Shown in pieces: positions 34,137 through 45,188 of a stretch of DNA of 64,000 nt (position 1 is its first letter; the number at the start of each line of letters is the position of its first letter). Below the pieces are notes generated by a model. The model saw nothing but the letters and a program-made list of their open reading frames with translations. It did no database searches and had not been told where the DNA came from. Made by a program: the position numbers and the translations under genes. The DNA is from Erpobdella octoculata (lineage: Eukaryota; Annelida; Clitellata; Hirudinida; Erpobdellidae), in assembly GCA_963978895.1 (NCBI GenBank), contig OZ022238.1, forward strand, positions 33,036,093 to 33,100,092, in the 5' to 3' direction.

Positions 34137-34463
34137 GAGTGAGTGAGTGAGTGAGTGAGTGAGTGAGTGAGTGAGTGAGTGAGTGAGTGAGTGAGTGAGT
34201 GAGTGAGTGAGTGAGTGAGTGAGTGAGTGAGTGAGTGAGTGAGTGAGTGAGTGAGTGAGTGAGTGAGTGAGTGAGTGAGTGAGTGAGTGAGTGAGTGAGT
34301 GAGTGAGTGAGTGAGTGAGTGAGTGAGTGAGTGAGTGAGTGAGTGAGTGAGTGAGTGAGTGAGTGAGTGAGTGAGTGAGTGAGTGAGTGAGTGAGTGAGT
34401 GAGTGAGTGAGTGAGTGAGTGAGTGAGTGAGTGAGTGAGTGAGTGAGTGAGTGAGTGAGTGAG
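34137..34463. repeat. (GAGT)n microsatellite, 327 bp
   Basis: About 82 perfect units. It lies 186 bases before the acceptor of exon 34650-34762. Confidence 0.99.
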
Positions 34464-34649
34464 GCTAGGAGATTATACAAATAGATTAAAGATTTCATAT
34501 TCATTGGATGCAAAAATTACTAATAATATTCACATCCTTTCGGAGCAGTTCATAGAAAAAAATGTATTAAAAAGAAAAAAATTGAAATATTTGTAAAATA
34601 TATATAGGGCATAATACAAAAACAATTAAATTTACAAACGTTTTTGCAG

Positions 34650-34762
34650 AATTTCTATAACAAGGGTTACCGCAGATATTTCATTGGCTAAACGGTCTAT
34701 ACTCAACAACCCAAATAAAAGAGCTCTTATGGAAAGAGCCAACAGCAGATCTTCTTCTATTG
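34650..34762 (+). CDS. CACNB: Calcium channel beta subunit, second GK-domain exon
   Basis: Acceptor TTTTTGCAG and donor GTATGT. The first base completes the Arg codon begun in the previous exon. It encodes [20 protein letters not shown] then [30 protein letters not shown] is nearly invariant in animal Cav beta subunits and lies in the GK core. It is 113 nt long and ends one base into the next codon (phase 1), which the next exon completes as Ala. No lesions. Confidence 0.97.
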
Positions 34763-34929
34763 GTATGTTTAGAAATTTGTACACATTTTTTGTCAAACCA
34801 CAGTTTTTCCCTTTTTAACAAGACCATACACCAGAAAAATAAAATGCATTAAATTTGTTATTTCTCTATTTATTCAACAGAAAAAAATAAAATGCATTAA
34901 ATTTGTTCACCCAAAGAACCGACACAGTC

Positions 34930-35140
34930 TAATCCCATCCCATCATTAGTATAATCAATTTCTACCTTCCCGGATATATTACAAAGAATAACATTTCTTC
35001 TTCATTTGCTTATTCATCAGTCACGTGTTATGATGCGCCGGGCGGAAGAATGACAAGTATGTCAACCTCAATGCTATCATCATCATCATCAAGAATTAGT
35101 TACATAGCTTCTTCCAACGTGAAAAAACGTTCTGTTTGAC
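34930..35140 (-). pseudogene. piggyBac transposase N-terminal remnant
   Basis: On the - strand the pieces RFFTLEEAM, DDDDDSIEVDILVILPPGAS and HVTDE match the acidic N-terminal pattern of piggyBac-derived proteins (…LEEAL.LI..DD.D.E.DI.ILPP…VTDED). Three stops interrupt it. The catalytic part is absent. Confidence 0.5.
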
Positions 35141-36410
35141 GCCTTTCATTTTTAAGCTTTACAAACATTTCATTCTGAGAATGAAATTTGCAAAAAACAC
35201 TATCACCAATTCAACCACTGCACAACTATAAGCTGAATAAACTAGTTTCGACTCGTTCGCATAAAGTACTCTATACGACCAACGATCGTAGAACGAGCAT
35301 GACTCATACATGTTCAGATTGTGGGTTAGTGTAAACACAATAAAATTTAATTAACGTTGCTGTTTACTTTTGAGTACATCCTCTTTCGATATTTCAAACT
35401 TTTGTTATTGATAACTCTCATGAAATTAGCATAATAAATTTTTAAAGTAATATCGGTCGAAAACCTTGAAAATGCTCATATTCTAACCCAGATTAAACTA
35501 CTTAATACGAATAAAAAAATTATTTAAAAAATTTTATACAGTGTATTGAAGCTTTCTTAACATAAAACAAAACTTTTAACAGAAAAAAAATTACAGCTTA
35601 ATTTTATGCAACGCCAAAAATAAGTGTGTTCGTAAAACGTACGATGGTCTAAAACGGGCTAGAGCTAATTAGCCAAATGTTAACGGTGGCAAGTGTTTAT
35701 AAAACTCTACGGTGAACCACAGATTTAAATAAAACGTGAAATAATGAGAATATTTAAAACTTTTTTGTTATGTTAAAATGTCAAAGGAATTAGTCCAGAA
35801 TGTTCCGTGGCCATCAGTTTAGAACAATCAAAGAGTTACTCTTTTATTTAGTACATGACGCAATTTTAAATTGAACAAAACAGCAACTGACTGACGTGCT
35901 TGATTAAAACTTTGTTCTGTTCATGATTTTGTTGAAACACTTTTTGCAGTCACAAAAATACTGCACTTGCTTTCATTTTCTTTTAATTTCATGCACCTCA
36001 TATATCAGTGGAACTTTTACCATAAATCAGTTTTACATGTAAGATTTTCCTTAAAATTCAATTTTCCAGTTTTTTCTGAAAAATTAAATTTAAAAAAAAT
36101 GAGCACTAAAGTCATTCAGAGTCTTATAGTCATAACAACTTGTAAGGAATTAATTATTACCAATTCAGCTAATGTAAGTCATCAGTTAAGAAAACACCTC
36201 TGAAATTATAATTTTTTTAGTTATCGATAGTTTTGTGTAAACGTTGCCGAATTAACTCGCAGCAATTCGTAACGTTGATGCTTGAAGTTATTTATAGGAC
36301 AATATTTCTCGAATTATACTTTCTGCTTAGTACTTCTTTGGCACTGACTCAATCTAACAATATATCTCGTTTCAGAAATTTCTTAATTCCAACAACTTTG
36401 TTGATTCTAT
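35141..36410. other. Gene-free A+T-rich intron
   Basis: Small open frames at 35967-36203 and 36233-36418 show no recognisable motif. Nothing else seen. Confidence 0.5.
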
Positions 36411-36614
36411 TCTATTAGAAAACCAAATATAACATAAAACATAAAACAAGTTCACTTAATTTAAACTATTCAAATATACAACGACTATCTCTCAGTAGAG
36501 TTCACTAGAAGCCAATCTGTGTAGACCGGTGAACTGTCTGTACGACTCTCCTTTATAAGCCGTCGAACCTGTAGCCTAAAGTCTAATTATTATGAATTGT
36601 TCGGGTTCCTAACA
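36411..36614 (-). repeat. 3' LTR of a - strand gypsy element, truncated
   Basis: Matches 41205-41403 with small changes (both contain CGACTATCTCTCAGTAGAGT-like and TCTCCTTTATAAGCCGTCG). On the - strand it begins TGTTAGGAACCCGAACAA after the purine tract AAGAGGGAGG. About 60 bases present at the inner side of the other LTR are missing here. Confidence 0.85.
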
Positions 36615-36647
36615 CCTCCCTCTTAAAAAGGAGTACGCAGATGCCCA

Positions 36648-38257
36648 TCAGGTATATGACTGAGCTCTTGGATTTATAATCAGACGTGCAGGTGGTCGTC
36701 GAAATCTCACCGGACGATCGGTAGGCGATGCATATAATGTCTGTGGCGAATGAGATGATGATTGTGTTAGTCGTGTCTCCAAAGAAGAATGTTTTCCTAT
36801 TGTTCCTTCGGTAAATACATTATTCACAGGAGTACAACAACATTGTCCTCCTGTTTTTGGAGATTCTGACAAAGAAGAAGTACTGGTTCTTGGTTCTATG
36901 AAGGAAGACGCGCCAGTCGATGGCGTATGAGAAGATCTCGACATAGGTTGTGAAGACTCCGGTGTGTATCTCTGTAGTTGTCTGTAACGATCTTCGGTGG
37001 ACTGTTGTTGTGTGAAATTACGTCTTGGGAGGCAAACAGTTTCCGTCATTATTTGTTCTCCAGCGCTGCGTGGACGTAGTTGGTTGACGTGTCTTTTCTA
37101 TAATTTTCGTTCTATAATCACATCATAAAGTACGCGTCCCTTCCGTTGTTTTATTTGACCACATGTTAGATTGCTGGTCCGGGACGATAGTCTCTAGCAT
37201 AAACAAAATCATCTATTTCAATTTTTCGTGGTCTAGCGCCATGATGCCGGTTGAACTGTTCTTCCATTTTAAGGTTTGGAAGTTCGAATTGTACTCTTTT
37301 TGGTTTGAGCAGATCCAGAACTGAACGAAGCTTTCTTCCCAAAAATGACTGGGCTGGTGACTGTTCTGGTGCAGATGATGTACATGGAGTGTTTCTGTAT
37401 GTCAAAAGAAACGTTTGCAGAGCTTCCGTCGGTGATTTTTCTTTTTCCAACTTTTTTAGACTACGTTTGAACGTATCAACAAATTTCTCCGCCTGACCAT
37501 TAGATTGAGGAGGGAAGGGAGGTGATCTTATATTGTTGATTCAGTGTTCCTTGCAAAATTCTTGAAACAGTGCGGAACCATTGTCGGAAACGAGCGTTTC
37601 TGGATACCCAAACTGAGCAAAAATGCGACTAAGCTTTTGCAATGTTGCTATAGTTGTTGTTGATTTCATTTCAATCACTTCCGGCCACTTTGAATACGCA
37701 TCGATTACGACCATATACATTTTTCCTTTTAATGGTCCGGCAAAATCAACATGGATTCGGCTCCATGGTGTTGAAGTTGTTGGCCACAAGCATAGAGGGT
37801 GTTTCACTGGTGATTTCAACGCAGTTTGACATGGGTAACAGTTACGTACGAAATTTTCCACATCTCTGTCAATTCCTGTCCAATACACGTATTCACGAGC
37901 CAACACTTTCATGCGTGATATTCCTGGGTGTCCGATGTGGATGGTTTGTAGTAATCTACTTTTTAGACTGTTTGGTATGATAATTTGTGCATTGTAGAAC
38001 AAACATCCTTCGTGTACCAAAAGTTCATCTCTCAGGTTGTACAAACGGGATACTGACGGTGAAAACCTTTGTGGCCATCGTCCAGTTACGGTGTAGTCGT
38101 ATACGAGTTTTAACGTGTCATCTGTGGCTGTGTGTTGACAAACGTCCACGTGACTGATTGCTGACTGTTTGAAGGTTTTGACATACGTAGCGTCTACCTT
38201 CTCGTTTATAGAGGCGATTACCAAATCCTGGTCTGGGGTTTTTTTAGAAGAAATCAA
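36648..38257 (-). pseudogene. Gypsy integrase and C-terminal tail
   Basis: 37541-38257 has the zinc domain (HIGHPGISRMKVLAREYVYW then CYPCQTA) and the core with Asp in IHVDFAGPL and LVSDNGSAL. After a stop and shift at about 37540 the Glu region PPQSNGQAEKFVDTFKR follows, then FLLTYRNTPCTSSAPEQSPA. The end (36648-37049) is a Ser/Thr/Pro-rich tail closing with RFRRPPARLIINPR, typical of gypsy pol. Some positions vary from consensus (DNGSALF for DNGTQF). Confidence 0.85.
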
Positions 38258-38414
38258 CCGCGATAAAGCGTCGACATGGCCGAATGATAGAGTGTTATGG
38301 TATTCTATCTTAAAATTGTAAGCTAAAAGTACTAAAGCCCATCGTTGTAGTTGATTTTCTCGATAGGCTGGAATTTCTTTTCTGGTTCAAAAAATAGATA
38401 CCAGTGGTTTATGG

Positions 38415-39532
38415 TCAGTGAGTAATGTGAATCTTCCTACCATAAATGTATCGGTGAAATGTTTGTACAGCAAAAATTAGTGCCAGACCTTCTTTTTCGA
38501 TTTGACCATATTTGCGTTCAGCTTTCGTGAATGTTCGACTTGCATGTGCAATTGCCTCCTCCGAGCCTTTGAAGCGATGAAGTATTACTGCTCCTATTCC
38601 GTAGTCAGACGCGTCAGCTGCTACTACGATCGGTAGGTTTGGATCGTAGTGTGTCAGAAGGAGATCTGATGTAAGAATTTCTTTGGTACGCTCGAATGCT
38701 GACTGACATTCTGTGGAACACTGAAATATTTTGTCTTTCTTAAGCAGCTGATCTAACGGTGCTCGTAGAATTCTCATTTCTGGTATGAAATTTCCGTAAT
38801 AATTTATTAATCCTAAAAATGTTCGAACTTCACTCACATTTTTAGGTTAAGGCATGTTTAGAATCGCTTCAATTTTCTTCGGGTCTGGTAGACGTCTTGC
38901 CGCCGAAATGATTATTCCAAGATAAGTTACTTGAGTTGTTACAAAGTTGCATTTTTCCAGACGAATCGTAAACCCGTACTCACAAATTCTTTTAAAAAGT
39001 TCTTCCAAATTTGTTCTTCGAGTGTTCTGCCGGTTACAATGACATCGTCTAGATAAGCCGCAGCACCTTTTAGATCAGCTATCATGTTGTCCCTAACTTG
39101 CTGAGAAATACCAGGTGCCGATTTGGCCCCAAACGGAAGGCGATTGAACCGAAATTGAAGCCTGTGGGTATTCACTGTTAAAAATATTTTGGAGTCTTCT
39201 TCAACATCAACTTGAAGATATGCTTCGGCAAAATCAATTTGTGAAAAATAAACTCCATCATTGAGTTTCGTAAAAATCTCTTCGATAGTAGGAAGGGGAT
39301 GTTGGTGGAGTAATAGTGCGTCGTTGAGACCTTTTGAAAAATCTGCACACAAACGTATTGACCCGTTTGTTTTTCTTATCACAACGATAGGTGCCGCCCA
39401 GCTTGAGTGATCTACTTTGGAAATAACACTCTCTTGTTGTAGACGCTCTAATTCTGTGTCAATCAATGGAAGGGTAGCAAACGGCACTGGTTTTTTCTTT
39501 TTGAAAACTGGTTGAGCACCTGGTTTTAGCAT
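38415..39532 (-). pseudogene. Gypsy reverse transcriptase and RNase H
   Basis: 38939-39532 reads SWAAPIVVIRKTNGSIRLCA, FSQIDFAEAYLQVDV, RLPFGAKSAPGISQQ and AAAYLDDVIVTG (YLDD box). After a break at 38838-38938 the thumb (TFLGLINYYGNFIPEM) and RNase H (VVAADASDYGIGAVI, SRTFTKAERKYGQIEKE) follow. FAEAYLQV with YLDD defines a gypsy clade distinct from the SAP-Gag element. Confidence 0.87.
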
Positions 39533-39565
39533 TAATCTTGCTTTGATTTTTGTACAGTGGCCTAA

Positions 39566-40333
39566 TTATAAAGAGAAAACTTTGCTGTATGACTCTTTAA
39601 GTTTGTTAATGACGGCTTGTCGAGCTACATTGAGATTCACAGAACGGATTTCCTGGATCATAAATTTGTTTAACACATGTTGAAAATCTCGTAATTGTCT
39701 GATCCAGGGGTAGCCAATGAAGTAACTATTTTCAGTCACATAACAGAATCCATGTCCTCGGTGTATTTTGCCGGTGATATCATTAACTAAAAAATCTGCC
39801 TCTAGGAAACCATCCATTTTGAGTGGTTGTCCGTTTGCGGCTTTAAAACATCCATCTGTTGGTTCTAACTTTGGGCAAACGAGTGCCATCCATGTTGGTC
39901 GTGATATCACTGTAATATCAGCTCCAGTGTCCAGTTGAAGTCGTTTCTGGACTGCATTTATGCAGATATTTATTAATCGACGCAAATCACCATCAATACT
40001 GGACACTGACCCATGGTTATGCTGTTTATAAGGATGTATAAAATTGTCGTTTGAAGATCTTGGGCGAGACGCAAAGTCATTTTTCCGGTATTCCTGAGAG
40101 TACAATTGATGTGATCTTGGTGGCTGTCGTGGCTGATTACAATGTCGGAAATAGTTTGGTGTTGATGGGCATCTTTCGTTTATACAAGAGGAATGTTGAA
40201 ACCAACTTGGCGTTGACGAAGGACTACGTCTGGGCTGAGTGGTGGTGAATTGTTCACGTATGAGCTGGTTCCTCGACGCTGTTGACGTGAGAGACAGTCT
40301 TTCTTCCAATGATTGCCAAAACAGACTGGGCAT
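39566..40333 (-). pseudogene. Gypsy protease with nucleocapsid linker
   Basis: QKRLQLDTGADITVISRPTW carries the catalytic DTG. A 100-residue Arg/Ser/Gln-rich linker precedes it. The frame runs without stops to 39566, short of the RT frame at 39532, which is shifted. Confidence 0.85.
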
Positions 40334-41101
40334 GGGCTCGGTGGATAATCACTTTGCTTTTTACGTTCGTAGCGTCGTATGTTGTTTATTTCAGTTGGAA
40401 TCATTCCCAGTACTTTAGCATCATCTTTTACTGTTTGACGTGCTTGGTACTCTTGCACTAGGTCGTTAAGAGTAATCTTTCAATCTTCATCTAATTTTCT
40501 CAAAAAATGAAGCCGAAATTCCATTAATTCAGGAGCTTTTAGTGCAAAGATGAATAGTAAGCATTTAAAGGTTTCTGTATATATTATACCGAGTTGAACC
40601 TTTTCACACATTGCATTTAATTTTCGTGCAAAGCTACCAATAACCTTACCCAAATCGAAGGTTTTTTGAAAACATTCAAACCTTTGTCGAAATAAACTTT
40701 TCGTTGGGCCAAACAAGTTTTTCATGATGTCGTTCAATCCGTCCCAATCACAATCACCAGCGGTGCTAGGAAGAATGTGGTTTGCTAGAAACGTTCTGTG
40801 TCAAGCATAGAGACTAGTAATCGTTTCTTTTGGCTTCTGAGTAATTAGGATAGTCCTCAAGGTTATCGGAGAATCGACGAAACCAGACATCGTAATGGTT
40901 ATCGTTTTTAAGATCGTATAAGAATTTTTCCATTCGACGAAGTAATTCCGCTGTGAGGGAGTCCCCTTGTTTAATCTCGACTACTGATATTCTTTCGACC
41001 ATTGCCGATAAAACTTCGTTTTGTTTAGACAACTGTTGGTGGATATCTTTTCTTTGTTGTTGCATTTGAGCAACGAACAGTTTAAAAAATTCCTCAGACA
41101 T
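40180..41101 (-). pseudogene. Gypsy Gag
   Basis: Three frames. The start is ATG 41101 (MSEEFFKLFVAQMQQQRKDI), a coiled-coil-like region followed by FLYDLKNDNHYDVWFRRF. The capsid part is at 40480-40737 (LFGPTKSLFRQRFECF). The zinc-knuckle CPVCFGNHWKKDC is at about 40330, which binds RNA. Breaks lie near 40800 and 40470. Confidence 0.8.
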
Positions 41102-41123
41102 TTTGTAAAGGTGCCGAAACCAA

Positions 41124-41141
41124 GTTTAATCCTCGTCGCCA
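41124..41141 (-). promoter_or_regulatory. Primer binding site
   Basis: On the - strand TGGCGACGAGGATTAAAC follows the 5' LTR and precedes the gag ATG by 22 bases. The matching tRNA was not identified. Confidence 0.65.
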
Positions 41142-41143
41142 GT

Positions 41144-41403
41144 TGTTATATCGTGTCTACCGTATAAGTTACTACGAGATAATTCGTTATAACTATTTAT
41201 TAGAAAACCAAATATAACATAAAACAAAAAACAAGTTCTCTTAACTTAAACTATTTAAATATACAACGACTATCTTTCAGTAGAGTTTACTAGAAGCCAC
41301 TCTGTGTAGACGGTGAACGGTCTGTACGACTCTCCTTTATAAGCCGTCGCACCTGTAGCCTAAAGTCTAATTATATTATTAGGAATTGTTCGGGTTCCTA
41401 AAA
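41144..41403 (-). repeat. 5' LTR of the gypsy element
   Basis: About 260 bp ending (on the - strand) CGATATAACA just before the primer site. It matches 36411-36614 over about 200 bp. CTCCTTTATAAG (shared by both LTRs) contains a TATA-like box. Confidence 0.85.
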
Positions 41404-41690
41404 TTTAGACAAAAGGCAAAATCCAAGGCTTATACACGCGTGCGGCCTTTATACGAAAGCGGCCTATATATATCTATATTGGATGAACCTTTTGAGCACT
41501 TGATTTTTTTCCTTATTTATAACTTCATTGTTGTACTTAACTGTTTTGTTTCGTGCTCAATAAAAGTTCAAAAATATATATATATACATACTCAAACACA
41601 TATATACATATATTTACGCTGACCAATTAAAAAAAATTATATATACACAGACCAATCAGGATATATATATATATATATATTGTGTTTTTT
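41404..41690. other. Gene-free stretch with a shared short repeat
   Basis: 41597-41660 (TTTACGCTGACCAATTAAAA and CACAGACCAATCAGGATATA) recurs at 45050-45115 and inverted at 59995-60048. It ends in (TA)n. No gene seen. Confidence 0.6.
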
Positions 41691-41900
41691 GCGTAGCTCG
41701 GCAGTAGATTTTCTTTCGTGCATGCTCCGTTAAAAATAACTGCCCATTTTTTGTTTATAATTTTTTTAACATAAGATTCTAATCTACGGACAACAACTTT
41801 GTTTTTAAAGTAAAATTCTTTATTAATTTTCGTAGCGGGCTTACTGTACAGTTTCGGCTCGAAGGCCATCATCAGAGCCCTTTAAATAGAAAATAATGAA
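41691..41900 (-). mobile_element. PLE end with N-terminal coding segment
   Basis: The frame from the hammerhead AUG reads MAFEPKLYSKPATKINK, then KIINKKWAVIFNGACTKENL and LPSYAKN before (TA)n. No PLE body is adjacent. Confidence 0.82.
41837..41880 (-). ncRNA. Hammerhead ribozyme candidate HHR7
   Basis: Core CUGAUGA at 41875-41869. Stem I is GGGCU/AGCCC (perfect), stem II is GGC/GCC after an extra U, stem III is CUGUACAG and the triplet is GUA. AUG at 41869-41867 is in frame with the N-terminal segment. Confidence 0.87.
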
Positions 41901-41946
41901 AATATTCAAAATGGACGAATGTGAAAGTCGAACTGAAAATGGAACA

Positions 41947-41952
41947 ATATAT

Positions 41953-41984
<32 letters not shown>
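41947..41984. repeat. (TA)n microsatellite
   Basis: Short TA tract with an AAAT interruption. Confidence 0.9.
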
Positions 41985-42107
41985 TGTTGTGATCTTTATT
42001 TGTTCAGAAATCAGGTATCGATTTACAGAATGTAACTGGTTTTAGAATAATCATATAACTACAAAAGTCAAACATGTAGGCTGTTCTGGCTGGTGTTCGG
42101 TGTCTAG

Positions 42108-43424
42108 TTAAAAATGAACAGATTTTTTGAAACGGTCTGAATCCTGACCTTTCAGAATGCCTCTCTTTGTGTTAATGTTCTTTTCCACCATTTGACCAGG
42201 TTCGGCAGTTGTGGCATTTTCTCTTTGTCTTGTATTCTGATAAGGTAAGTCAAATGTTTTCAGTAGTGTTGTTGTAAACTTCGATTCTTGACGTGGGCGT
42301 AACTGGTTGATGTGGCGCTTCCAGACCATTCCTTTTACGAATGTATCGTACAGAACTCTTGCCCTTCTACGAACAATCTGTCCTGGTATCCACGTGACAG
42401 GTCCCGGTCGATAATCGCGAACGAACACCAATTCACCGTTTTGGAACTGTCGAGGTCGTGCCCCATGATGGCGGTTAAACTGTTTCTCTATGTCATTTGA
42501 TCGAGGTGTTGAATGTTTGATGTTTTTCGGATGTAATTCGCTTAAGACCGAACGTAATTGTCTGCCTAGGAAATTTTCCGCTGGAGAGAGACCGTTCGGC
42601 GATGAAGCGCAGGGAGTGGTTCTGTAGCTGAATAAAAATGTTTGAAGAGATTCTTTGTAAGTTCCGTCATTTCTTAATTTAATCAAAGCTCTTTTGAAAG
42701 TGTCTACAAATCGTTCGGCCTGGCCATTGGATTGTTGGTGAAATAGTGGTGATCTCACGTGTTTGATCGCGTTTTCTGCACAGTATTCCTGAAAAACAGT
42801 TGAGGTGAATTGTGTGCCGTTGTCACTGACAATTGTTTCAGGCAATCCAAATTGTGCAATGATCCGCTGGAGTGCATTTATCGTGTTGGATGTGGTGCTG
42901 TTTGACATTTCTATTATTTCTGGCCATTTTGAGAATGCATCTACTACTACGAGATACATTTTTTCATGGAGCGGTCCAGCATAATCGATGTGAATTCGAC
43001 TCCAGGGTTTGGTTTCTTTTGGCCATGAACATAAAGTGTGTTTTATGCGTGATTTAGCTGCTTGTTGGCATGAAGAACAGATGCGTGTCCAGTTTTCTAT
43101 GTCTTTATCAATGCCGCTCCAATAAACGTGTTCTCGGGCAATTATCTTTATTCGAGTAATACCCGGGTGGCCTTTGTGAAGCATTTGAAGTACTCGTTTT
43201 TGCAAAACCTGAGGGATGATTATTCGAGAACCAAAGAATAAACAGTCTTCATGTATCGTTATTATTTTTAAGAGTTCGAGTTTGCTGGTTTTCAGTGCTT
43301 TGTTTTCGTTCCACTTTCCTGTTTTGACATATTGGAGAAGGGGATTTAACTCATTGTCTGTTTTTGTTGCGTCACAGATTTCTTTATTTGAGACTGGAAG
43401 TTGTTTGACGGCATTTATATACAA
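42108..43424 (-). CDS. Gypsy integrase, intact 438-residue frame
   Basis: Zinc domain with HKGHPGITRIKIIAREHVYW and CSSCQ. Catalytic core with D147 (IHIDYAGPL), D201 (IVSDNGTQF) and E237 (NGQAERFVDTFKR), a D,D-35-E spacing. C-terminal part: QFNRHHGARPRQF, VRDYRPGPVTWIPGQIV and HINQLRPRQ. No stop or shift is seen over the whole domain, unlike the rest of the element. The start given is the first Met in the frame; the natural protein is cut from a polyprotein. Confidence 0.9.
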   Translation of the reverse strand: MYINAVKQLPVSNKEICDATKTDNELNPLLQYVKTGKWNENKALKTSKLELLKIITIHEDCLFFGSRIIIPQVLQKRVLQMLHKGHPGITRIKIIAREHVYWSGIDKDIENWTRICSSCQQAAKSRIKHTLCSWPKETKPWSRIHIDYAGPLHEKMYLVVVDAFSKWPEIIEMSNSTTSNTINALQRIIAQFGLPETIVSDNGTQFTSTVFQEYCAENAIKHVRSPLFHQQSNGQAERFVDTFKRALIKLRNDGTYKESLQTFLFSYRTTPCASSPNGLSPAENFLGRQLRSVLSELHPKNIKHSTPRSNDIEKQFNRHHGARPRQFQNGELVFVRDYRPGPVTWIPGQIVRRRARVLYDTFVKGMVWKRHINQLRPRQESKFTTTLLKTFDLPYQNTRQRENATTAEPGQMVEKNINTKRGILKGQDSDRFKKSVHF

Positions 43425-43429
43425 GGAGT

Positions 43430-43985
43430 TTATCTTGATTGATAGTTGCTATCAATGTGTCTTCTTCTGATGTTTTATGTGGACCTATAAGGCGCGAAAA
43501 TGTGTCAGCTTGTCCAAAGGACGTGGTTCTGCAGTAGTCAATTTTGAAATCATAAACAAGCAGTGTTAGAGCCCAGCGTTGGAGTCTGTTTGCTGTATAT
43601 GATGGTATGCCTTTTTTATTGCCAAAAATGACAAGCAGAAGTTGATGGTCTGTTAATAGAGTAAAGTGGCGTCCATAAATATAACGGAGAAACTTTCTGA
43701 CCGCGAAAACTAGTGCTAGACCTTCTTTTTCTATTTGCCCATATTTCTTTTCTGCTAGAGTGAGAGCTCTACTAGCGTGTGCAATTGCCTTCTCTGTTCC
43801 ATCACTATTTCTGTGCGATATCACTGCTCCAATGCTGTATTCGGATGCGTCGGCTGCAACTACAATTGGTTGGTTGGGGTTGTAATGGGTTAACAGAAGG
43901 TCGGATAATAATTTTTTTTTAGTTTTGTCAAATGCCCATTGACAGCTTTCAGACTACTGGAACACAGTGTCTTTTTTTAAAAGGG
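43430..43985 (-). pseudogene. Gypsy RT connection and RNase H
   Basis: VVAADASEYSIGAVISHRNS, SRALTLAEKKYGQIEKEGLA and FTLLTDHQLLL are RNase H motifs. RLQRWALTLLVYDFKIDYCR and QADTFSRLIG end it. The upstream YLDD palm is deleted. Confidence 0.85.
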
Positions 43986-43989
43986 CGTC

Positions 43990-44245
43990 TAGTAGTGCTC
44001 TTAGATTTCTCTGACTTATTTGCAACGGTACATTTTGTCTCAAACATTCCTTCGGTCTTCACGGGTTGACAATTGGCTGCGCTTAGATTTGCCGTCGCTG
44101 TGGTAAGATTGGGGCGACCGATGGCTATCCATATTGGACGAGAGATGAGAGTCACTTCGGCTCCTGTATCTAACCGAAGTTGAATCGGTCTATCGTTGAT
44201 GATGACTTCAATGTACTGTTTGATTTCATTTCCGTTGTCTACTTG
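43990..44245 (-). pseudogene. Gypsy protease
   Basis: IQLRLDTGAEVTLISRPIWI carries the DTG. It continues to TVANKSEKSK, then changes abruptly into RNase H-side sequence at the deletion. Confidence 0.75.
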
Positions 44246-44275
44246 GTTAATGAATCGGTCTTGTCTAGAAGCACT

Positions 44276-45071
44276 CTATTCTCTGTGTGTAAAAGAATTT
44301 TGTCTCCAGTTTGGATGATCCCGTGATACAAATTTTCGTGATTTGCGAAAATCTGGAGAACTCGTCGGTCTAACGTTAGGACACTCTCGTTTCCAATGTG
44401 GTCCGCCACAAATGGGACATGGTGTTTTTGGCTCTGCTTGATGTCGTGGTGACAATGGCTTTCGGTGAGGTGAGCTGTATCTGTTAATGGACTGAATTTC
44501 TACATCCGGTCTTTCGATTGTTTTAGTATCATCTAGTGTAGTCTTAAGTCGTTCAGACTCTGCTATTAATTCAATGATTGTAATAGGTTTTTCGCTATTT
44601 TCGCTATCCAACATGCGTAACAGCCTGGAACGTATCTCGACATGTTCTTGTGCCTGAAGTCCTGCTACATATTTAACACACTTATGTGTCTCGTCTGACA
44701 TTCCTCGAAGCTCTGCTGCCTCCGCAGCGGCAATGATCTTATTTCCATAAGTGCTAAAATCACTCCCTGATGTACAAATGATTCGACTAAAGTCAAACCT
44801 TTGTCGAAAGAGACTTTCTTAGGGCCAAATAGTTGTTCAAGGGTTGTGATGGCTTCTTCCCAACCAATGTCGCTGGGAAGCCGTGGAGAAATTCTGGTAG
44901 GAAAAACTGCATATGTGTGGTTGTCCAATAGAGCTCGAAGAAGTTCAGTCCTTGACTCTTCTGGAAGATGTCTTTCGTAACCTTTGGCAGTGTCTTCAAA
45001 ACGTGTGAGCCACAGACTGAAAAATCGTCCGATGACATATACACATATATACATATATTTACGCTGACCAA
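44276..45071 (-). pseudogene. Gypsy Gag
   Basis: SRTELLRALLDNHTYAVFPT, TTLEQLFGPKK and KCVKYVAGLQAQEHVEIRSR form the capsid part. CPICGGPHWKREC is the zinc knuckle. One frame change lies near 44690-44800. About 700 bases of this gag are duplicated almost identically at 60040-60815 on the other strand. Confidence 0.87.
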
Positions 45072-45126
45072 TTAAAATACAGGTATATATACACAGATCA
45101 ATCAGGATATACGTATATATATATAT
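45060..45126. repeat. Shared 65-bp module next to gag and Helitron end
   Basis: TTTACGCTGACCAATTAAAA ... CACAGATCAATCAGGATATA then (TA)n. Also at 41597 and, inverted, at 59995. Confidence 0.8.
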
Positions 45127-45188
45127 ACTAGCGGGGTTACCCGGCGTTGCCCGGGGTTTTTAGAGGTTTTTCTAATGTTTGTCTCTCT
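45127..45188 (-). mobile_element. Helitron 3' end, truncated copy
   Basis: On the - strand the end is CCCGG-GCAACG-CCGGG (5-bp stem, 6-nt loop, 45155-45140), then GTAACCCCG and CTAGT (45131-45127) followed by ATATAT. A short hairpin 8-12 bases before a terminal CTAGT, inserted between A and T, is the Helitron 3' signature. Only about 60 bases remain before hAT sequence begins. Confidence 0.65.

Larger units (their letters stand above)
36411..41403 (-). mobile_element. Ty3/gypsy retrotransposon, LTR to LTR
   Basis: Two LTRs in direct orientation enclose gag, protease, RT, RNase H and integrase, all on the - strand. The reading frames are broken by about six shifts or stops, but every domain is present. 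It lies inside the 14-kb intron before exon 49145. It is the most complete gypsy copy in the window. Confidence 0.9.
42108..45060 (-). mobile_element. Ty3/gypsy element lacking its reverse transcriptase
   Basis: On the - strand: gag (45054-44276), protease (44240-43990), then directly RNase H (43950-43450) and integrase (43424-42108). The polymerase fingers-palm region, including YLDD, is deleted at about 43985-44000. It is related to the element at 36.4-41.4 kb. No LTRs are recognisable. Confidence 0.85.

Noticed and set aside
34109..34513. 134-residue His-Ser-Leu-Thr repeat frame on the - strand
   Set aside because: Artefact of the (GAGT)n array.
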